This document shows, piece by piece, positions 59,501 to 64,000 of a stretch of 64,000 nucleotides of DNA (its first letter is position 1; the number at the start of each line of letters is the position of its first letter). The notes beneath the pieces were generated by a model that ran no database searches, had not been told where the DNA came from, and worked only from the letters and a program-made list of their open reading frames with translations. The stretch is from Acanthochromis polyacanthus (lineage: Eukaryota; Chordata; Actinopteri; Pomacentridae). The DNA lies in assembly GCF_021347895.1 (NCBI RefSeq), contig NC_067113.1, forward strand, positions 42,385,474-42,449,473. The letters run 5' to 3'. The position numbers were made by a program, and so were the translations under genes.

Positions 59501-61236
59501 TGTAGACTTTGCACATAATAGTAGCAGTTCTGGTGTAAGTTATATAATATTAAATAAAACAATAAAAATGTTAAATAACAGATTATCCAAAACACACATT
59601 TGCACACACATTTATACAAATATAGCCAATATTGGTGTGAGACTCAAAGATTCAGAGCACATTGGGTTCAAAAAAGATAAAAAGTGGTAGCATTCTTGCT
59701 TTTGTTGCTAGAAAAAAACCCAGCGTTTTTGTTTGTGTTCCTATTATTGTCTAGCAGAGGGTATAATCACATTGGTAAATTCCGTCTTTCCATCTAAAAA
59801 TTGAGTCTTTGTTGCTTATTGTTATGTAAAATTTTCAGTTACTCACTCTTTATTCATCTCTAATATGTATCGCAAATGTAAACCTCGCATTTGCCAACCC
59901 GTTCTGGAGTGATGTCATTACAGGCATCGGTGCTTTTGTAATCCTTCGGGGATTCTCCAGAGAAGGTTGGAGGGATTGCGGACAAGATGTGCAGCAGGTA
60001 TCCGAAAATGACTAATTTGGCAGATTGTTGACAGACTCAGTGAAGTGGGACAGCAGCTCAGGAGAGGGCAAATCATTTTGTCATGTCTCCCTGCAGCTCC
60101 TCCTCATTTAGGGACTGCAGTGCTGTGAATGTGGTGCCTAAAGACGGAGCTCAGAAAAGACAGTGACAGCATAGAAACCCATACATTAGGACTGTCAACG
60201 ATAACTGAAAAGCCAAGAGTGTTAAAGATCTTTACATCTAAAAAAGCTGAATTTTTGTATCTTGGCATCACTATTATGCATCAGTTGTCAGAGAAATGGA
60301 GTTTCTGCCAAAAAAGAGACAAAGGGAAGGAGTGGAGGATGGAGTGTTTATGAGCAGCCAATAATGAATTACTAGGTGGAGGGTTTGATTAGCTTTTTAT
60401 CTGCTCAAGGGACTCTTGGGGATGAGCGAAGATTGATGGGCTGCGGAGAGCTGACATGGTGTTGTTTATTTGGATGGTGCCTACTTGGCTGGAGTGTCAG
60501 CCTGCCGCCGAAAGATGAGCAGCAAAGACGACCCTCTCAGCTCACATCTAACGGCCTCGTCCTCTCTGGGGTGGACTCGCTTGTCTCTTGAATCATTTTC
60601 GACAAACTGTGCAGCCGCAATATTCCAACACAGAGGACACATTCAGGAGTGTTGTCTTTTAATCCACAGATGTGCTCTGACCTAAGTTAAGTCCGGTTGG
60701 CTGACCAGGACTGTCTCAGTGGTCTAAAGTCATGACATGTTCATTACACAGTCAATACACGAGGATGATATTAATCTTTTGCATTTATTCCCACCATGTA
60801 CAAGAGTTATCTCTGCAGCCATGGAGGGAAGCACTCAGCCTATGCTATAGATTTTCTTTAAGGTTCAAGGTCACCTTGAGGGAAACTGTCTTCATGAGAA
60901 AATCTCCCATCCAACATGTCAGGAGGTGATGCCAGAAAGCAGGTCGAGTACACATTTGTGGATTGGAGGTGTATGCTGTGGGGAGAATGAATGTCTTGGA
61001 ACACCTAAAGCTTATTTACAGCTTGCCAGAAATAACTCCAGGATAATCACACATTAATAACAAGCTTAGAAAGACATCTTGGCAAGGAAGTCCCTTTGGA
61101 ATTTAAAGCTCAGTGTTGATTAATAATGAATAAATCTTTAATTTTTCTGATAGAAATCCTCAGCTCTGTAGAATCTTAATCTTAGACATGGTGAGTGCTG
61201 TAGAATAATTATCAATGACTGGTCCAAAGTACTTAC
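59501..61236. other. Non-coding, no gene seen
   Basis: Open frames at 60129-60353, 60376-60685 and 60732-60929 have no domain or splice support. Confidence 0.4.
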
Positions 61237-62095
61237 TAGGGCTGCAGCTATTGATTATTTTACTAATCGAGTATTCTATCGATTATTCTGGCGACTAATC
61301 GAGTAATTCTGCACTATTCTGGATTCTGCACTAGACATGAGTTTCAAAAGTGGAAGTGAGCTCACTGTGCAACAGAAATGACCATCCTGGACACACACTG
61401 TACTTTCCATTGGCTAGTGATATTAGTCTACTCATTCCATTAGTAGACGAACTCGATTGGCAATGTAGTCCTATCGTCTTTTTTTGTTGTTGAGCCAAAC
61501 ACTTGCACCACACACTGGAATTCTGGCATGGTGTCTGAATACTTAAAGAAAACATACAGTGAAGGTCTGTGTCCACTAGACGCGTTTTTCCCGTATATAA
61601 AGGCGTCGCATCTGAAAATCACACGCATGATGGTTGGTCACTAGCGGCACACAACATTGTCACATGACAGCGTTCGAGCTTCAGCGGGCCGCTATGTGGT
61701 CACGTGACCGAGCTTTCAGTTTGACAGCCTGGCAGATGCGTCAGATAAACGTAGCAGCTCGGCCGCAAATTTCTCTTTTATTTCAAAAACCCTTCAGGGC
61801 AAAGTATTTCTCAAAGCATTTGAGTCCAGAAATAAGAGCTGAATCTGTCCTTGATTTAGTTCACCGACGGCTAGTTTAGACGACCGTTTAGACCTCGGAC
61901 TGGTTGGGCACTCCTGCTGTAAATAATAGAAAAGCTGTTCTGGCTAAAAAAGCGTCCCGTCAAATTTAAGGACCCGATTTGTATAGAATGAAGTCTGAGT
62001 CCAGCCTTGGACCACAGTCTGCCATTTCGTGACCTGGGGTCTTCTACGTAACTGATTAAACGAATCCTCGATTCAGGGAATTTTGCATCGAGGAA
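61237..62095 (+). mobile_element. hAT element, left end plus interior, probably interrupted
   Basis: TAGGGCTGCAGCTATTGATT, then CTATCGATTATTCTGGCGAC and TAATCGAGTAATTC, forms a hAT left end with repeated ATCGAGTA motifs. At 62048-62085 TGATTAAACGAATCCTCGAT and TTTTGCATCGAGGAATTTTA belong to the same type. Between about 61565 and 61900 the composition changes (GC-richer, ACTAGACGCG), perhaps a second insertion. An 81-codon frame at 61634-61879 is unrecognised. No right tip is found. Confidence 0.55.
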
Positions 62096-63225
62096 TTTTA
62101 CTGCTTTTCAGTAAACATTATCTGGCCGCCAGCATAAGTGGCACACATATAGACAAGGATGAAAAAATAACACATTTAATCGCGCCTTTCTCAATCCCTA
62201 ATTTCCGGCAACACTAATGAACACTCCAGCCCAGTAGGTGGCGATAATGAACCTACAGTCTGTTTGCTAGCCACCAAGAAGATGCACAGGACGAACTGTC
62301 AGCGCACAAGAAAGTTTGGTGAACAGTGAAGGAAGATGAGACTGCACTGAAATTGCGGAAAAGTTGCGGTGATTGGATAAAGTTGCAAGGTCACGCAGAA
62401 TTCATGAAGATTGGTTGAGTTTGCGTGAATTGTTGCGATTGCAGCATCATAAACTCCTGGAGGGACTGTTAAAAGGAGTTTTTGTTAACCAAGATTCATT
62501 AGAAACGCAAATTGGTGCCATCCAAAAACTTGGAGATGTAGTCATTATGTTCCCTGTCTGAGAGAATATCCTCATTGGTTTTCAACAGATTTGTCACACA
62601 TCTTACATTGTTTTGTCTGTTTGCTATATTTAGGGTAAACTCAGGTGGTGGCCAATGGATGAAGGATGATGATGATGATCAAAACATCCATGCTTTCGTT
62701 TCCCCAATTACTCTAAAAGAGCTAAATTCACAAAGCACGACGAAACAGTGCGCTTTTGGAAATCTACTAATATGTCTGAACCAAACTCCACCCTGTGTGT
62801 GTGCAGTCTGTCAACATCCATTTCCTTCACTTAGAGCTAATACACTGTATTGAGCAACAAGCAGGCGTGCTCCAAACAGAAGCCAGAGCTAAATAACCAT
62901 GCCTAATATAGCCTAGTATTTCCAAAATGGGAATCCACGAATCCAGAGTGTCTGAAACTGTTGGGCTAATCGGCCTTGATGAAAGTCAATGTGCAGACCT
63001 CATCTTTCTTCATAGATTTATGGGATGGCAAATCAAAGGGCTCATATGCTGCTAAAGTGGATATGGATTGATGCTATTTACAGAGCCTGAAACGCAGACA
63101 CGCATGTGGAGGAAGTATTAACCATCTGAGCATTTCAACAATAAGCAGACATTTTCAAGTGGCGTACAGTAGATTTTAAGAGATCAGGATATATGCAAGA
63201 CATGTGCATTTGTTCTGTTCTTCTT
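62096..63225. other. Non-coding; possible repeat around 62220-62570
   Basis: CAGCCCAGTAGGTGGCGATA followed by ATGAACCTACAGTCTG and TTTGCTAGCCACCAAGAAG is a string I associate with fish dispersed repeats. An open frame at 62373-62561 follows; its peptide is not recognised. A GAT run lies at 62665-62680. Confidence 0.35.
62231..62244 (+). promoter_or_regulatory. CTCF-like motif, one mismatch
   Basis: CCAGTAGGTGGCGA matches 13 of 14 positions of CCASYAGRKGGCRS. Motif match only. Confidence 0.25.
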
Positions 63226-63832
63226 TTAACCCGCCTGTTGTCCTCCTTTATGGGCACCAAGAAATATTGTTTCCTTGTCTGAAAAAAATCCAGAACTTCA
63301 GCAAAAAACCTTTTGAAAATTTGCAAAACCTTCAGGAAGAAAATTCCAATAATTCCTTAAAAGTTTTTTTTTAAAAAAATAAATATTTTCACAGGGAAAC
63401 TTCTGATGTCCACATTTTCAACATTTTTGGGAAATCTTTGAACATTTTTTGGTGGAAAAAAGAAACGTTAAAAATATTTCTTTACGAACATTCACAAAAA
63501 AATCCAGGAAATTTTGCAGAATTTTTGATTTTTTTTGGTGAATGTTCTTAAAGATAAATATCTGAAATTTTACTGATATACATGTAATCACTTACTCATT
63601 TTTTTACTCATTTTTTGACAATATTTACAAGAATTTTTTGGCAAAATTTGGGGGATTTTTCTTTTTAAATAAAACTTTTAAGGGAAACTTATGGAAATAT
63701 TGAAGTTTTGTTCCTGAAGGTTTTGCAAATTTTCAGAAATTTGGGGAATTTTTTTGCAGAATGTTTGGATTTTTTTCAGACAAGGAAGCAATATTTCTTG
63801 GTGCCTATAAATGAAGACAACACGAGGGTTAA
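63226..63832. mobile_element. TTAA-flanked MITE with long foldback arms
   Basis: TTAA at 63226-63229 and 63829-63832 bracket 599 bp. Both ends are of the same kind: the left reads CCCGCCTGTTGTCCTCC and the right, read inward, CCCTCGTGTTGTCTTC. Both then share CACCAAGAAATATTG, TTCCTTGTCTGAAAAAAATC and GCAAAACCTTCAGGAA. So, unlike the copy at 55761-56254, this one has two identical-type arms. Confidence 0.85.
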
Positions 63833-64000
63833 GAACATTCACGAAAACATCAACCAAAGTCCAGAGAAATTCGGTGGATTTTGGTTGATTTTTTTTGTGT
63901 GAAAGTTCTTAAGAAACATTTTTAACATTTCTTTTTTCCACTAAAAAATGTGCAAAGATTTCCCAAAAATGTTGAAAATGTGGACATCACAAGTTTCACT
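63833..64000. mobile_element. TTAA-family sequence running off the window
   Basis: GAACATTCACGAAAACATC, AACATTTCTTTTTTCCACT and TTTCCCAAAAATGTTGAAAA match 56090-56180 and 57330-57410. It begins exactly at the TTAA that closes the previous element, so the two may be parts of one nested or composite insertion. Confidence 0.7.

Overview
This window looks like nuclear DNA of a ray-finned fish, most likely a percomorph teleost. The base composition is AT-rich and the sequence is almost entirely non-coding, with no bacterial-style gene packing. It holds a tRNA-derived SINE of teleost type, hAT, piggyBac-like (TTAA-flanked) and Tc1/mariner-type DNA elements, non-LTR retrotransposon tails, and CA, CT and GGA microsatellites. 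The species assignment is an inference from repeat types remembered from fish genomes; nothing here identifies the species.

I found no convincing intact host gene. The only certain protein-coding homology is decayed transposon sequence: a hAT transposase pseudogene (45.4-46.8 kb), two Tc1/mariner-superfamily transposase C-terminal remnants (20.6 and 31.9 kb), a non-LTR retrotransposon C-terminal scrap (1-110, minus strand) and the first exon-like ORF of a truncated DNA transposon (39.5 kb). Two short exon-like segments with good splice signals (35357-35460 and 36461-36584) are the best candidates for host exons, at low confidence. The window is therefore probably intergenic or the interior of long introns.

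Layout. 0-9.7 kb: dispersed repeats (copy A of a modular family called R1 here, a repeat carrying a CTCF-like motif, a TTTTGTC minisatellite) among unique sequence. 9.7-13.6 kb: three terminal-inverted-repeat elements, each flanked by an exact direct repeat of its target: 9718-10297 (9 bp), 11190-11732 (7 bp) and 12372-13640 (6 bp). 14.5-15.6 kb: a roughly 1 kb AT-rich giant inverted repeat with nested perfect hairpins and tandem units of about 140 bp. 17-25.4 kb: R1 copies, a mariner-like remnant, a TTAA-family fragment, a hAT MITE, an 848-bp element with 27-bp tips, a retroposon tail and a TA-flanked MITE. 27.8-33.2 kb: a hAT MITE, the second mariner-like element and the SINE. 35-39.7 kb: exon candidates, polypyrimidine tracts and the start of a truncated transposon. 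39.8-45 kb: a repeat-poor block. 45-53.9 kb: the hAT pseudogene, more R1 copies and a hAT MITE with a perfect 8-bp target duplication. 54-64 kb: hAT fragments and four members of the TTAA family, the last running off the window.

The genes do not work together as a pathway. The organising theme is repeated invasion by non-autonomous DNA transposons, with several families represented two to five times in the window. I see no sign of a coordinated novel system. The most unusual structures are the giant inverted repeat at 14.5-15.6 kb and the three unassigned elements with clear target duplications between 9.7 and 13.6 kb.
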